A stretch of 64,000 nt of DNA from Anodontia alba (taxonomy: Eukaryota; Mollusca; Bivalvia; Lucinida; Lucinidae), in NCBI GenBank assembly GCA_964016985.1, contig OZ024833.1:59781463-59845462 (forward strand), in the 5' to 3' direction. The translations under genes were made by a program, and so were the position numbers. How positions within the stretch are numbered: position 1 is the stretch's first letter; every line of letters starts with the position of its first letter. The notes beneath the pieces are model-generated. The model was given only the letters and a program-made list of their open reading frames with translations. It searched no databases and had not been told where the DNA came from. Positions 52,606-63,564 of this stretch are shown here, piece after piece.

Positions 52606-52839
52606 TGCGCAGGATGATCTGAACTTGTGCATTTTGTGCCTGTTCGAAGGCACTTTTTCGTTTGAGCGGCCAAATTGTGTTTGGTTTTTGCTGCTAAGAT
52701 ACATGTCCACGGCTGTCGTGTTTCGCGGATCAAGAGACTGATGTGGGCTCCCTGGGGTTGGGGGAGTGGGTGGGGGTGTCTATTAACACATTTATCAGAC
52801 ATGTATATGTAAGTTAAGCGACTAACTGGGAAACAAGCT

Positions 52840-52950
52840 TTGTTAAAGCAAAATGTAGAAAGGTAGAAGTATCTACATTTTGAGTTGATGTCAACGCAAA
52901 AATGTAGAAATCTAGATATACTTCTACATTTTGAGTTGATACATGTATGT
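52840..52950. repeat. Short foldback with aaaatgtagaa arms
   Basis: gcaaaatgtagaaaggtaga, agtatctacattttgagttg, then the same again with gatatacttctacattttga. A related patch is at 53410-53510. Confidence 0.55.
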
Positions 52951-52979
52951 AGGATAGTTACGTTTCAACTCGACATTGC

Positions 52980-53210
52980 CATCACGAGAACATGCCTATA
53001 TAATTGTGACCCCCTTAAACCCCACTTTTATATAGTACAATTGGGGTTTACAGGGGTATACATTATTTTCTTTTCTTATTTTTCTAAAAAAATAGATTGT
53101 GGGTACTCGTTAGAACCGCCTCGCCGAGGCGGTTCTAACTAGTACATACAATCTATGTTTTGAGCAGAAATATGAAAAATATCAGATTTTTTTTTTATCT
53201 GAAAATTTTC
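52980..53210 (+). mobile_element. Palindromic MITE copy 17, right end truncated
   Basis: CATCACGAGAACATGCCTAT at left, palindrome with ccgcctcgccgaggcgg. Lost after tatctgaaaattttc. Confidence 0.88.
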
Positions 53211-53574
53211 CTTTATTGGTTGTTTGTTTTTGCGTTATGGGGTATGGTCGGTGTAGTTCTCGGCACAATGATTTGCCTCATAGGCACTGATAGACAGACG
53301 ACAGTGACAGAAACAATAATCTCCCATAAGACATCCAACAACCACATGCACTAAATGGAAACATCCTCTACAATTGTATATTTTCGTCAGTGTTGACCAA
53401 TTCGACCCCAAAATGCAGAAAAAGTAAAGTGTTACATTTTGCGGAGACGCTGATGCAAAATCATGATAAACAATGCTACATTTCTACATTTTGCGTTGTA
53501 ACAAAGCTTGGACAGGAAAGTGTTACGACCGCGTACGAAAGAGAGCAGAGCTTATCTTGAAAGACTGATTTTGG

Positions 53575-53651
53575 CCCAGCGGGCACGTGACATCTATACA
53601 ACGTCGTATAAACGTCGATGACGTTCACGTAAACGACATGTGCCCGCTGGG
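53575..53651. mobile_element. CGGGCAC-ACGTC foldback element, compact copy
   Basis: cccagcgggcacgtgacatc and cgacatgtgcccgctggg are inverted. The interior is acaacgtcgtataaacgtcg. Confidence 0.8.
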
Positions 53652-53934
53652 GACCTACATTGGAAAAGAATTTACTACAATGGATATTAGAAGAATCTAG
53701 CCTTAAAATGTGTTCACTTCGAAAGTCTAGACAAAGCTAGGCATCGCCTTTTATAAAAATATTTCAGACTGTAGAGTTTTTGTACTTCGATTAGACTGCA
53801 CGTACGCACACATGTAATGTGTATCCTTTGGCATCTCGACATAAATACCGAATGGTCGTTTATTTGTCTATTTATAATGATGATTCTAATCATTATACGA
53901 AATGCTGACAATGTTCAAACAGTTATTGTTGCGT

Positions 53935-54232
53935 TGGAGTTTAAGCGCCCAGTCAACAAACTATTAAGGTCATGTCGAGACGGTCAGTTTACCTAATCAT
54001 ACTTTTTCCTGGGCAGGCTTAGTCCTCTGGGCGGTTAACCAGTATTCGTACACATTCTTTCACCAGAAATAGACATCTGCCGTTCTTGAATCAGCGGAAG
54101 GGAGAGAATAACTGTAGAAAAATTTTTATGATCAATCTCCAAGAAAGAATGTTGCCGGACCGGGCGGGGATCGAACCCACGACCTCCTAATCACCAGTCG
54201 GACGCGCATCCGACTGTGCCAGCAAGGCAAAC
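53935..54232 (-). mobile_element. tRNA-derived SINE family 1, full length
   Basis: Minus-strand head gccttgctggcacagtcgga, tgcgcgtccgactggtgatt, B box gtgggttcgatccccg. Body intact. Confidence 0.9.
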
Positions 54233-55785
54233 AAACAAATGGTGTAAATGCCTGTATAGTAGGACCATCTCCGCAAAAGTAATAATCGTTTTGCGCATCT
54301 GTAACAATTGAGCCGGGACACAGCGATCACTACAGGATTGTTTGTGAGTCTAGCCTGCGCATCCACAAATTCTAAGGAGAACTTCTACCGTCCGTCTAAA
54401 GAAAGCTCGGTTGTTTGGCTACATAGAGTGCCAAGCAATGACTCTGATCAATCTGCTCTTGGTCATTGCCTGGCGGACAGGCGATCTTGTAGGAAATGGT
54501 GCTTCCCGACTCAATAGGGCTTATCCGGCAGTGCTATTTACACAGGTATCAGATACTACAGACAACATGATTGGGTACAAATATCTGCTAGCTGCGGTAT
54601 GAACCTAATGGATTTTCTATGGAAGTAGACTGAGCTTGATACTCTTTGCTTAGTTTATTTGACTAATAAATGATATTTAGCAGAAAATCAGTTCTGCAAA
54701 TTTAAATACAAAGTCTGTCAAAAAGTTACAAGAGTTTCTGAAGAATCGTTTAATTATTTTCAGTAAGACTTTGTAATAAATTACTAATGGGGATCAATGG
54801 ACACAGGTAATGATATGAATTGTGTCTACGTTCATGTGTTTATGGGGTCTTGTGCAGGCTTTGAGCCATGATCTACATCTATCAAGGTTCATCCACGGTT
54901 CGGAAACGAGGAAAAACTTTCACTTCTTCCATGTGTGGCTTGTGATTGTAGCGACTGTCACTTGTACATTAACCCAAGCGCACTTATTACGTCAAAGAAA
55001 TAGTTACTGTGCATTGTGCATTCAACATCTTTCAGAAAGTAGTTTTTCTTTTTTGCTTAGCAATTTACACATAAGAAGTAATTTGCAAATGTTTGCCATG
55101 ATTTAGTGCAAAACTTTTTGTTGTAACTACCTGTGCACAAAAAGATTTTATTCTAGTCATTGTTTTGGGTTTGTTTTTTTTTTAAATCAAATAATATTTT
55201 CGCTTGTTTCCCTACAGATAAAAGAATGCCATAAATTTAATTTTAGGATAAATATTTGAGAATAAAGCACACTAAAAGACAAATGGTGTCTGATAAGATG
55301 TGGTCAATCAGACCAAAACCTTTTCATTTAAAATAATACACCAAGCAATAAAACAATAATAATAAAAAAAAAAAACGTCTTTCCAAGTGATGTTGACAGG
55401 ACAGTAGATGCTAAATTTAAATCTTTAATCCATCTTTCAATTAACATACAAAAAATAAATAAAGAAAGGAATTTGACTGACTTCTCCTAGTGCAGAGCTA
55501 TATGATTCTAACTGCAGCTGAAAAATGTTTGTACCCAACCAGGTAAAGTTTGCACACAGCATATGCTTATCAGTTACTGCCGGAGTAGGTCTATTTTCGA
55601 TCGATTGTTTACAATAGATCCGGAGTATGCATACACTGCTGTTGTTGTCCACGTGACTAAAACTGACCAATGAAATCCAAACGCCCGTTAGATGGACTAA
55701 CCAAATGCTCATGATATGAAACCCACAACCTGTTGTCTCCGAGCCGAACTCTAAAACCTGGACTGGGCTTAGCGCTAGGACATTG
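54233..55785. other. Unassigned sequence
   Basis: Several open stretches (54308-54517, 54822-55106) show no domain, signal peptide or splice support. No gene called. Confidence 0.35.
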
Positions 55786-55853
55786 GCAAACAGTGCAGAC
55801 CCAGATCAGACGCCGCAGTACGCGGCGTCTGATCAGGGTCTGCACTGTTTGCA
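55786..55853. repeat. GCAAACAGTGTAGACC hairpin
   Basis: ggcaaacagtgcagacccag, atcagacgccgcagtac and gcggcgtctgatcagggtct, gcactgtttgc. Confidence 0.88.
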
Positions 55854-56435
55854 TAAATTACAGGAACTTAAGGGTTAAATGAGGCAGTCTAAGCCCCCGT
55901 TCAGAACATTTTTCCCAGCCTACATTCAGAGACAATCAACCCACCAGTGCTAGCAGTGCTTTGATTATTTTACAGTTGCAATGCCAATTTGCGCAAATGT
56001 AATGGGACATCTCCAGCTGACGAAAAACTCACACATTTCTAATCCGCATGACTGTGATGTTTTAAATCCGAAAGTCCCTGCTTTTATTACTAAATGGTAC
56101 TTTCTTGTAAATATGCTCAAGGAAGTATAATTTGTCTATCGTATGCAGTAAAAATATTAGTTTTCACACAAACTGTCATGATTTATTTAGATAAACAGAT
56201 GAATGAAATTCAGTTTTATGTCGTACATAAAGGTAAATATGACCCGGTTTGATTTGAACTCAAACCGCAAAGGATTTTTTTTTTCTTATATATACTTGCT
56301 TGATATTGAATATGGAGGCGTTCGTGTAAATTTACAATGGAGTGATTTTGTATAATTCAACACTTTTGAGAGGGTATTTTGATCGTTTCACAAAAAAGGA
56401 ACAAATAATTATAATTTACCGAACTCACGCAAAGA
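55854..56435. other. Unassigned sequence
   Basis: Nothing recognised. Confidence 0.4.
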
Positions 56436-56439
56436 TTTT

Positions 56440-56645
56440 GTTTGTTTGTTTGTGTTGAGGTTTTATGGCCTAGTCAACCCAATAGGGTCACACTTTTACT
56501 GGGCAGGTTTAGTCCTCTAAGCGGTTAACCAGTATTGTGCATATTCTTTCTCCAGAAACTGACAACTGCCCTTCTTGAATCAGCGGAATGGAGAGACTGA
56601 CCGTAGAAAATATTTCATGATAAAATCTCCATGAAAGAATGTCAA
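56440..56645 (-). mobile_element. tRNA-derived SINE family 1, head missing
   Basis: gtgttgaggttttatggcct, agtcaacccaatagggtcac, then the body to ctccatgaaagaatgtc. Confidence 0.85.
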
Positions 56646-56857
56646 GTCAAGTGGCTTTTTGGTTCAGGAGGAAAAGCGAAAAATGGATTTTCAAGTTCCG
56701 ATCGGAACGATTTTAGATGTTTTTTTTTTTTTTTTTTTTTTTTTTTATCTACATGTCATCCCGATGCTTCCTACTAAGTTACGAGTCAGTTGGCATTTTG
56801 GTTCAGGAAGAGAAGCAAAAACAAGATTTTCGGCCATCTTGGATTTCCTTTCGGAAC

Positions 56858-56879
<22 letters not shown>

Positions 56880-56895
<16 letters not shown>

Positions 56896-57119
56896 ACTTT
56901 ACGGCCCTCTCAAGAATATTTCACTTATATCGAGCCGATCGTTGATCAAAGGTGGACGAAAACCAGAGAACCCAGGGAAAAAAAAAACACCTGACCATCC
57001 GAAAGCAGAACTTGGCTTTGCCACATGTTACTCAAGCGAGGCTCGAACAACAGCGGTGAGAAACCTAATGGATTTAGAGTCAACTCTCTTATCCACTAGA
57101 CTACGGGAGGGGGGGGGCC
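56880..57119 (-). mobile_element. tRNA-derived SINE family 3, abutting a G run
   Basis: gactttacggccctctcaag, cgaggctcgaacaacagcgg and atccactagactacgggagg, then ggggggg. Poly(T) of 34 lies at its tail side (56861-56894). Confidence 0.87.
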
Positions 57120-57238
57120 TTGGAACGATTTTAGCTATTTTTGATCTACAAGTCACCCCGAGGCTTCCTACCAAGTTTCGAGTTAATTGGCACAGGGGTG
57201 TAGGATAAGGCTTTTAAAGCAATTGTTGACGCCGCACG

Positions 57239-57496
57239 CATTACGAAAACATGCCTATTCAAATTTTACCACCAAAAATGAAAACTTTCAGATAAAAAAT
57301 TCTGATTTTCTTCACTTTCCTGCACAAAACATAGATTGTGGGTACTCGTTAGAACCGCCTCGCCGAGGCGAGTACCACAATCTATGTTTTTAAGCAGATA
57401 TAAGAAAAATAATGTATACCCCTGTAAACCCCCAGTTTTACTATATAAAAGTGGGGTTTAAGGGGATTAAAATTATATAGGCATGTTTTCGTGATG
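57239..57496 (-). mobile_element. Palindromic MITE copy 18, palindrome shortened
   Basis: CATTACGAAAACATGCCTAT at left, ATAGGCATGTTTTCGTGATG at right. The right palindrome arm lost cggttctaac, giving ctcgccgaggcgagtaccac. Confidence 0.9.
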
Positions 57497-57590
57497 CGAA
57501 CGACGAACAAGGCACGACGGTCGACGGACATTGATTGATCACAACAGCTCACCTAGAGCACTTCGTGCTCAGGTGAGCTAATAAGTAATA

Positions 57591-58019
57591 CAGTCAACCT
57601 TCTCTAAACCGACAAAACTCGTTGTACTGATAATTTGACTAGCACGAAACTACCCTAAAAATGTGACAGTTAATCAAAAATTACGCAAGAATATTGTATT
57701 TAATACTTCAAGAAACACTCTCACTCTATCTCTGTTTCTGTCTGTATGTCTCTCTCTGTCCCTCTGTCTCTCTGTCTCTCTCTGCTTCGCATATGGATAA
57801 AAGAACCTCCCTCCTGAACCTAGAAGTGTAAGTATTTATAGTATGTTTTGGAATATTATTTCCAGTAACAATTTTAAATCCTATCCAATATAATCCGGAT
57901 CAGTAGATTATATCTACTTAATTACTTAACTACACTGTTTTAGTGATGCTTAAACAAGAAAACCTATTTACAGACGTTACCATATTTTTTCTGATTAGAT
58001 ATTCGGATAGACAGATTTG
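57591..58019. other. Unassigned, with a CT-rich patch
   Basis: ctgtctctctctgtccctct-type sequence at 57715-57787. tacagtcaaccttctctaaa at 57589 resembles a CAGT-type MITE end without a partner. Confidence 0.4.
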
Positions 58020-58057
58020 AGCAAACAGTGTAGACACAGAATGCGGCGATCAGTGTC
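58020..58057. repeat. GCAAACAGTGTAGACC hairpin, cut by MITE copy 19
   Basis: gagcaaacagtgtagacaca, gaatgcggcgatcagtgtc, then CATCACG of the MITE. Confidence 0.65.
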
Positions 58058-58329
58058 CATCACGAAAACATGCCTATATAATTTTGACCGCCCTTAAACC
58101 CCACTTTTATATAGTAAAACGGGGTTTACAGGGGTATACATTATTTTTCTTATTTCTACTCAAAACATAGATTGTGGGTACTCGTTAGAACCGCCTCGGC
58201 GAGGCGGTTCTAAGGAGTGCCCACAATCTAAGTTTTGAGCAGAAATATGAAAATATAAAAAAAAATTATCTGAAAATTTTTATTTTTTGGTGGTAAAATT
58301 TTCAGTATACGAGGCATGTTTTCGTAATG
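58058..58329 (+). mobile_element. Palindromic MITE copy 19
   Basis: CATCACGAAAACATGCCTAT at left, ACGAGGCATGTTTTCGTAATG-like right end. Palindrome with several mismatches in the right arm. Confidence 0.9.
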
Positions 58330-58494
58330 CTACACTGTTTTCCGTTTTAGAGACATCGACAGACGGTATTAAACGGACTTGTCAACAATGTTAAGAAAAG
58401 GTGTACGAAATTTTAGTGGAAATACGTCAAGAATCTGGTGAAATTAATATTTAGCTTAGTGCAGCATTTATGATTACACGAGTAATCAAATTAA

Positions 58495-58695
58495 CCTTTT
58501 CTGCTCCCTGGGCTTATTCAACAGACGACGAATTGATTCTTTTTTTTTCTTATTTTTCCCTGAAAATAGGATTAGACATTTTATGTCAAATGTCTTCAAT
58601 GGAGACACTTTGCATGAAATGTCATTCAGTTTTCTGGTAAAAATAAGGAAAATATTCATTATGTCGTTTGTTGAAAATTTAACCCAGAACGCCAT
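58495..58695. repeat. CAGCAGACGACAT-type palindromic element
   Basis: aacagacgacgaattgattc, ctgaaaataggattagacat, tcttcaatggagacactttg and the mirror tgaaatgtcattcagttttc. Confidence 0.7.
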
Positions 58696-58797
58696 CTACG
58701 GATTACTATATAGCAATTATTATTATAAATCATAATGCTTATTTTTGATCCCCGGTATTTACCACGCTGGCAAACCCTACGTATAGGTGACACACCC

Positions 58798-58985
58798 GTA
58801 TTAACGCTTAATGGGTAAAACTGTCAGCAGACGGCATTTTGATTTTTTTTTCTTGGTTTTTTCCCGGAAACAGAATTTGGCATTTCCTGCAAATTGGAGA
58901 GATTTTGCATGAAATGTCAAATCCTGTTTTCTGGGGAAAAAATGTCGTCAATTTGTTGTCTACTGAATTTGCCCAGGGAGTATTA
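58798..58985. repeat. CAGCAGACGACAT-type palindromic element
   Basis: ttaacgcttaatgggtaaaa, tcagcagacggcattttgat and the mirror tgaaatgtcaaatcctgttt, gtctactgaatttgccc. Confidence 0.72.
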
Positions 58986-59008
58986 CAGCTTAATTTCTCC
59001 ATAGGCTA

Positions 59009-59351
59009 CAATGACAACTCCCGTTACCTCCAATTCCAAGGGACTCTCTGAAATACTTCGAGATCCGTACTTCGACATATCAGATTTGCAGAATTGAGGA
59101 AAAACTAATTCGATTAACCACATTTCACAAATATATATGTAAATGGACTCTTGAAAGTAGAGATATATATTGAAAATATTGTGGAAAAGAGGAGAAATTG
59201 TCCCTTAGGAGCAATTTCTCCTTTTTTCCACAATTTTCCACAATATTTTTTACATGTTGTTAGATTTTCATATTTAGGCAGGGACCAGATTTTCACTTCG
59301 AGATAAGCGGTTATTCGAGATAAGCGAGGTCGAGATAACGAGAGTCAACTG
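59009..59351. mobile_element. pogo/Tigger-like MITE, inverted relative to 41044
   Basis: A decayed left end (caatgacaactcccgttacc) and clean right end GATAACGAGAGTCAACTG. Inner palindrome aatattgtggaaaagaggag and mirror. Confidence 0.8.
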
Positions 59352-59454
59352 TAGTTAAAAAAGTGTCTTACCTGCTACAGTCCCCTGGTTCTAAACCAGA
59401 TCCTGGTGAGGAACACTTGAGATAGCAACAGATCCTGGGATTTTTGTGTCCTCC

Positions 59455-59733
59455 CATTACGAAAACACGCCAATTCACGTACACAGAAAATTTCACCTCC
59501 AAAAACTGAAAATTTCCAGATAAAAATCTCTTATATTTTTCATATTTCTGCTCAAAACATAGATGTGGGTACTCATTAGAACCGCCTCAACAAGGCGATT
59601 CTTACGAGTTCCCACAATCTATGTTTTTTCAGTCGAAAAAAGAAAAATACTATATATCCCTGTAGACCCCAGTTTTACTGTATAAAAGTGGGGTTTAAAG
59701 GGGTCAAAATAATATTGACAGGTTTTCGTGATG
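59455..59733 (-). mobile_element. Palindromic MITE copy 20, decayed palindrome
   Basis: CATTACGAAAACACGCCAAT at left, TTGACAGGTTTTCGTGATG at right. Palindrome centre gcctcaacaaggcg with further mismatches. Confidence 0.88.
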
Positions 59734-59949
59734 TTACTCCTTTGAAAACATATGATATTGCCCTCCATGTGACGTACCCAAAACTTTTTGTTTTCTATTC
59801 AGAGTCACTAACTGAAAAGACCGGCCGATTCTTTGTAAGGCTCCACACAGCCAAATAGTTCCCAACAGAATCGTTTACTGTCTGGAATTTTTCTTCCCCA
59901 GCAACCTCCTGCCACCTCAATATAACAGAACAAATCCGGTTTTTTTTAC

Positions 59950-60100
59950 CTTATAATTACGGTGAAGGGGCGACAACTGAAAGGCTCTGTGTAGTTAAGC
60001 GCCTACTTGATGAGCCGAATTCCGTCTCTAACGGGATTCGAACCCAAGACCTTGTGATCAGAAGTCAGAGCGTTAACCACTCGACCTCGCGGACGCTTCG
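59950..60100 (-). mobile_element. tRNA-derived SINE family 2, copy 3
   Basis: Minus-strand head agcgtccgcgaggtcgagtg, B box gggttcgaatcccgt. The body is shortened (tagttaagcgcctacttgat). Confidence 0.82.
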
Positions 60101-60129
60101 AAACAGAACAGATGTTGTCGCACGAGAAC

Positions 60130-60843
60130 CGGAAATACGGACCGCCCTACATACGACGAACGAGCGGACGGACGATTCAGCACACGGAAATTCAGCATGA
60201 ACACATAAACGTCAACTTTCGGATTTTTACGAAACTTCTAGTGATCTGTGATGCAACGATCATATATTCTCCGTGCAGTCGACATTCTGGGCCCAGTTGT
60301 TCAAAGCTAACGACGTCGTTAGTTAACGATTCGTTAAAATTTACATCGAGTGACACGCAAATATGCTGAAATTTTTTGCTGAAAAAATGTGAGTAGCTTT
60401 TGCAATGCAAAAGCTACTCATATTTTTTCAGAAAAAAAATATCAGAATATTGTGTATTGAATCCGCTAAAATAGTTAACGAAATGATCCTTAACGAGCTC
60501 GTTAAGCTAACGATGCTTTGAACAACTGGGCCCTGATTTTTATTATTTTATTTTTATTTTTTTTATTTTTTATTTCTTTTTTTTTTTCAGAGGAAATAGG
60601 ACGGCGTTCCATGTGAATCGTCTGCGATTCTCAAGAAATGCTAAGTCTTACTTTCTGTGAAAAATACATAAAACTAGAGGCCCAAGTGGGCCAGAAGTCG
60701 CTCACCTGGATTAGACTGATCATGATGGTACATTGTGCCATGTTGGCTATCTTGGCTATCAGATCCGATTGCCTTGAGCAATTCAGAATCTGATGTTGTT
60801 TGAAGAGTTTCAAGATTGCTACCATGGCCGCCATCTTGGATAT
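60130..60843. repeat. About 715 bp block shared with 17092-17820
   Basis: Same order and near-identical sequence. Includes the GGGCCC-ended MITE (60289-60533) and the agaggcccaagtgggcc end. Confidence 0.9.
60289..60533. mobile_element. MITE with GGGCCCAGTTGTTCAAA ends, copy 3
   Basis: GGGCCCAGTTGTTCAAAGCT at left, GCTTTGAACAACTGGGCCC at right. Central foldback as in copy 2. Confidence 0.88.
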
Positions 60844-62459
60844 TGGAACTAAACGATTCAGCAATTCTGAATCTCCATGGTACCCCGATGCCTCCCATCA
60901 AATTTTGGCTCAACCTATCTTACTGTTTTTGAGGAGGTGTGGTTTGAAGAATTTCAAGATGGCCGGAGGAGGTGTTGTTTGAAGATTTTCAAGATGGCTG
61001 ACATGGCGGCCATCTTGGATATCGGAACGGAATGATTTTAGCAATTCTAAATCCCCATGTGGCCTCAATGCCTCCCACCAAAGTTGGGCTCAATCTGACT
61101 TAGGGTTCAGAAGCAGACGTCGTTTCAAGATTTTCAAGATGGCCAAACGGAACGATTTAAGTTATTCTTAATTTCTATGTCGTTCCAATGCTTCCCATCA
61201 AGTTTCCGCCCAATCCAACTTACGGTTTGGGAAGAGATGTCGTTTGAAGAATTTAAATATGGCTGCCATGGCGGCCATCTTGGATATCAGAACGGAACAA
61301 TTTTAGCAATTCTGAATCTCTATGTCGCTCCGATGCGTCCCATCAAGTTTGGCTCAATCGGACCAACGGTTTGGGAGGAGATGTCGTTTGAACAATTTCT
61401 AGAACCTGGCGGCCATCTTGGATACCGGAATGGAACGATTTTAGCAATTCTGAATCTCTGTGTCACTTTGATGCTTTCCATCAAGTTTTGGCTCAATCCG
61501 ACTTACGGTTTGGGAGGTGTCGTTTGAAGAATTTCAAGATGGCCACCGTGGTGGCCATCCCGGATATCGGAACGGAACGATTTTAGCAATTCTGAATCTC
61601 TGTGTCACTGTGATGCCTCACATCAAATTTTGGCTCAATCCGACTTACGGTTTGGGAGGAGATGTCGCTTGAAGAATTTCAAGATGGCCACCGTGGGGGC
61701 CATCTTCGACATCGGAACGGAACGATTTTAGCAATTCTGAATCTCTGTGTCACTGTAATGCCTCACATTAAATTTTGGCTCAATCCGACTTACGGTTTGG
61801 GAGATGTCGTTTGAAGAATTTCAAGATGGCCACCGTGGCGGCCATCTTGTATATCGGAACGGAACGATTTTAGCAATCCTGAATCTCTGTCACTTTGATG
61901 CCTCCCATCAAGTTTTGGCTCAATCCGACTTACAGTTTGGGAGGAGATGTCGTTTGAAGAATTAGCGGCCACGGCATCTTGGATATCGGAACGGAACGGT
62001 TTTAGCAATTCTGAATCTCTGTGTCACTGTGATGCCTCCCATCAAGTTTTGGCTCAATCCGACTTACGGTTTGGGAGGAGATGTCATTTGAAGAATGTCA
62101 AGATGGCCACCGAAGCGGCCATCTTGGATATCGGAACGGAACGATTTTAGCAATTCTGAATCTCTGTGTCACTCTGATACCTCCCATCAAGTTTTGGCTC
62201 AATCCGACTTACGGCTTGGGAGGAGATGTCGTTTGAAGAATTTTAAGATGGCCGCCACGGCGGCCTAGTTGGATATCGGAACGGAACGATTTTAGCAATT
62301 CTGAATCTCCATGTTGCAACAATGCCTCCCACTAAGTTTCAGCTCAATCCAACTTATGGTTTGGGAGTAGATGTCGAAAAGCGCTAACGACAGACGGACT
62401 GACGACAGACAATAGGCCATGACATAAGCTGACCTGGTGCAAAGCTCCAGGTGAGCTAA
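60675..62459. mobile_element. Helitron-like or pearl-like non-autonomous element with tandem core
   Basis: Left flank agaggcccaagtgggccaga, tcgctcacctggattag. About 11 tandem units follow (next entry). The right flank reads acagacggactgacgacaga, aataggccatgacataagct, gacctggtgcaaagctccag and gtgagctaaaag. A stem (acctgg/ccaggt) followed by CTAA resembles a Helitron 3' end. Bivalve 'pearl' elements have a similar flank and tandem-core design (recollection). No ORF. Confidence 0.6.
60845..62370. repeat. Tandem array, about 11 units of about 145 bp
   Basis: Each unit has atcggaacggaacgatttta, gcaattctgaatctctgtgt, tgatgcctcccatcaagttt, tggctcaatccgacttacgg, tttgggaggagatgtcgttt and gaagaatttcaagatggcc. 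Landmarks (cgattttagcaa) at 61298, 61436, 61578, 61723, 61865, 61997, 62142 and 62287 give spacings of 132-145 bp; earlier units are more divergent. Confidence 0.93.
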
Positions 62460-63100
62460 AAGATTATGTCATCTACTGCAGTGCTGATTAGCACTTTAAA
62501 GGTTTATATTGGAAATGTAGTTAACTGATTCGACGTATTTGCCTTTAATTAGTTACTGGAATTAATCCATGAGAGCCATTCTGAATTGTAGTAGACGACT
62601 TTTTAAAAGATTTTTCATTTATTTCTTTCATTCAGTAAGAAAATAAGGCTCGATATTCCATGTGAATCGTCTACCTAGCAGATGCCTAGCAGATGACTGA
62701 CATGAAATTATTCTTTTTTTATTTAGTGAGAAAATAAAGCTTGGCATTTCGTGTGAAATATCAAACCTTATAAAAAAATACAAAAAGGCAGACGGCTTAC
62801 GAAAAGATTTTATTTCCTTAATTCAGTGCGAAACTAAGAATTGCTATTTCACGCGAATCGTCTGCCAAATTCAAATCTTATTAAAAATACAAATCGGAAC
62901 ATTTCCAGACGAGAAAAATACTGACAAAAGGAGTAAGGGAGACATATTTTTACACGAATAGATTTTCTAAATTACACAATGAACAAAACAAACGCTACAG
63001 GTGATATGTTTTCAAATTCCGACCCTTTTAAAGGAGAAATGGACCAAACTATTTATACTGTGATAGGAGTATTTCTCGTCGTCTCGGGTAAGTATAAATT
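62460..63100. other. Unassigned, with relic GTCGTCTGC-type palindromic pieces
   Basis: agaaaataaggctcgatatt, ccatgtgaatcgtctacct at 62638 and repeats at 62730 and 62830 resemble the CAGCAGACGACAT-type elements. No gene. Confidence 0.4.
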
Positions 63101-63293
63101 TAACCCTTAAAACGCCAAGAAAAACTGCTTCTGAAAATGTCGTCTGTTTATGTCGTCTGCTGAATATTCTTGCAAACTTTTCAAACCTATTTTTGCATAC
63201 AGGCAAACAGTGTGGACCCAGATCAGACATTTAAAATCACAAGCAGATGACAAAGCAGACGACAATTGTTGTGACCGGCGCTTTGGAGGGTTA
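63101..63293. mobile_element. TTAA-ended hairpin MITE, AAACGCCAAGAAAA subfamily, one hairpin arm deleted
   Basis: ttaacccttaaaacgccaag at left, gcgctttggagggttaa at right. The interior matches 38340-38577 inverted, but the hairpin stops after gacccagatcagacat. Confidence 0.78.
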
Positions 63294-63317
63294 AGTCTGA
63301 GCACATTTCCTACAAAT

Positions 63318-63480
63318 TGCGTCTGGCGAAGATTCAGATCAGCCTGCGCATCCGCGCTGTCTTCAGAGTCTTTGCAGGGCACTCTGTGGGTAGCCAAGGA
63401 TCCGAGGCGACGGACAGAAAAGACTGATCAGAATCAGCCTGAGCGGATGCGCAGGCTGATATGAGTCTTTACTGGGTCCA
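63318..63480. repeat. Decayed GCGCCCAGCGAAGACTC-type hairpins
   Basis: gtctggcgaagattcagatc, gcctgcgcatccgcgctgtc and gatcagaatcagcctgagcg, gatgcgcaggctgatatgag. Confidence 0.7.
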
Positions 63481-63564
63481 TATGCATTATTGTTGGATAT
63501 GCTGCGGCCCTGCTCAATATAATTATTTAATATACCTATATAATTGTTTTGTCTCCATTCTGAA

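Larger units (their letters stand above)
56655..57590. mobile_element. Right part of a Helitron-like tandem element, with a SINE and a MITE inserted
   Basis: ttccgatcggaacgatttta, cccgatgcttcctactaagt and cgagtcagttggca are unit pieces related to the 60.8-62.4 kb array; a further unit piece is at 57120-57200. The end reads cacaacagctcacctagagc, acttcgtgctcaggtgagct and aataag: a hairpin followed by CTAA. The classification is inferred. Confidence 0.5.

Noticed and set aside
52413..52802. 129-codon minus-strand open frame
   Set aside because: It reads through SINE family 1 and flanking sequence.
54822..55106. 94-codon plus-strand open frame with a hydrophobic middle
   Set aside because: No recognisable family, no promoter or splice evidence.
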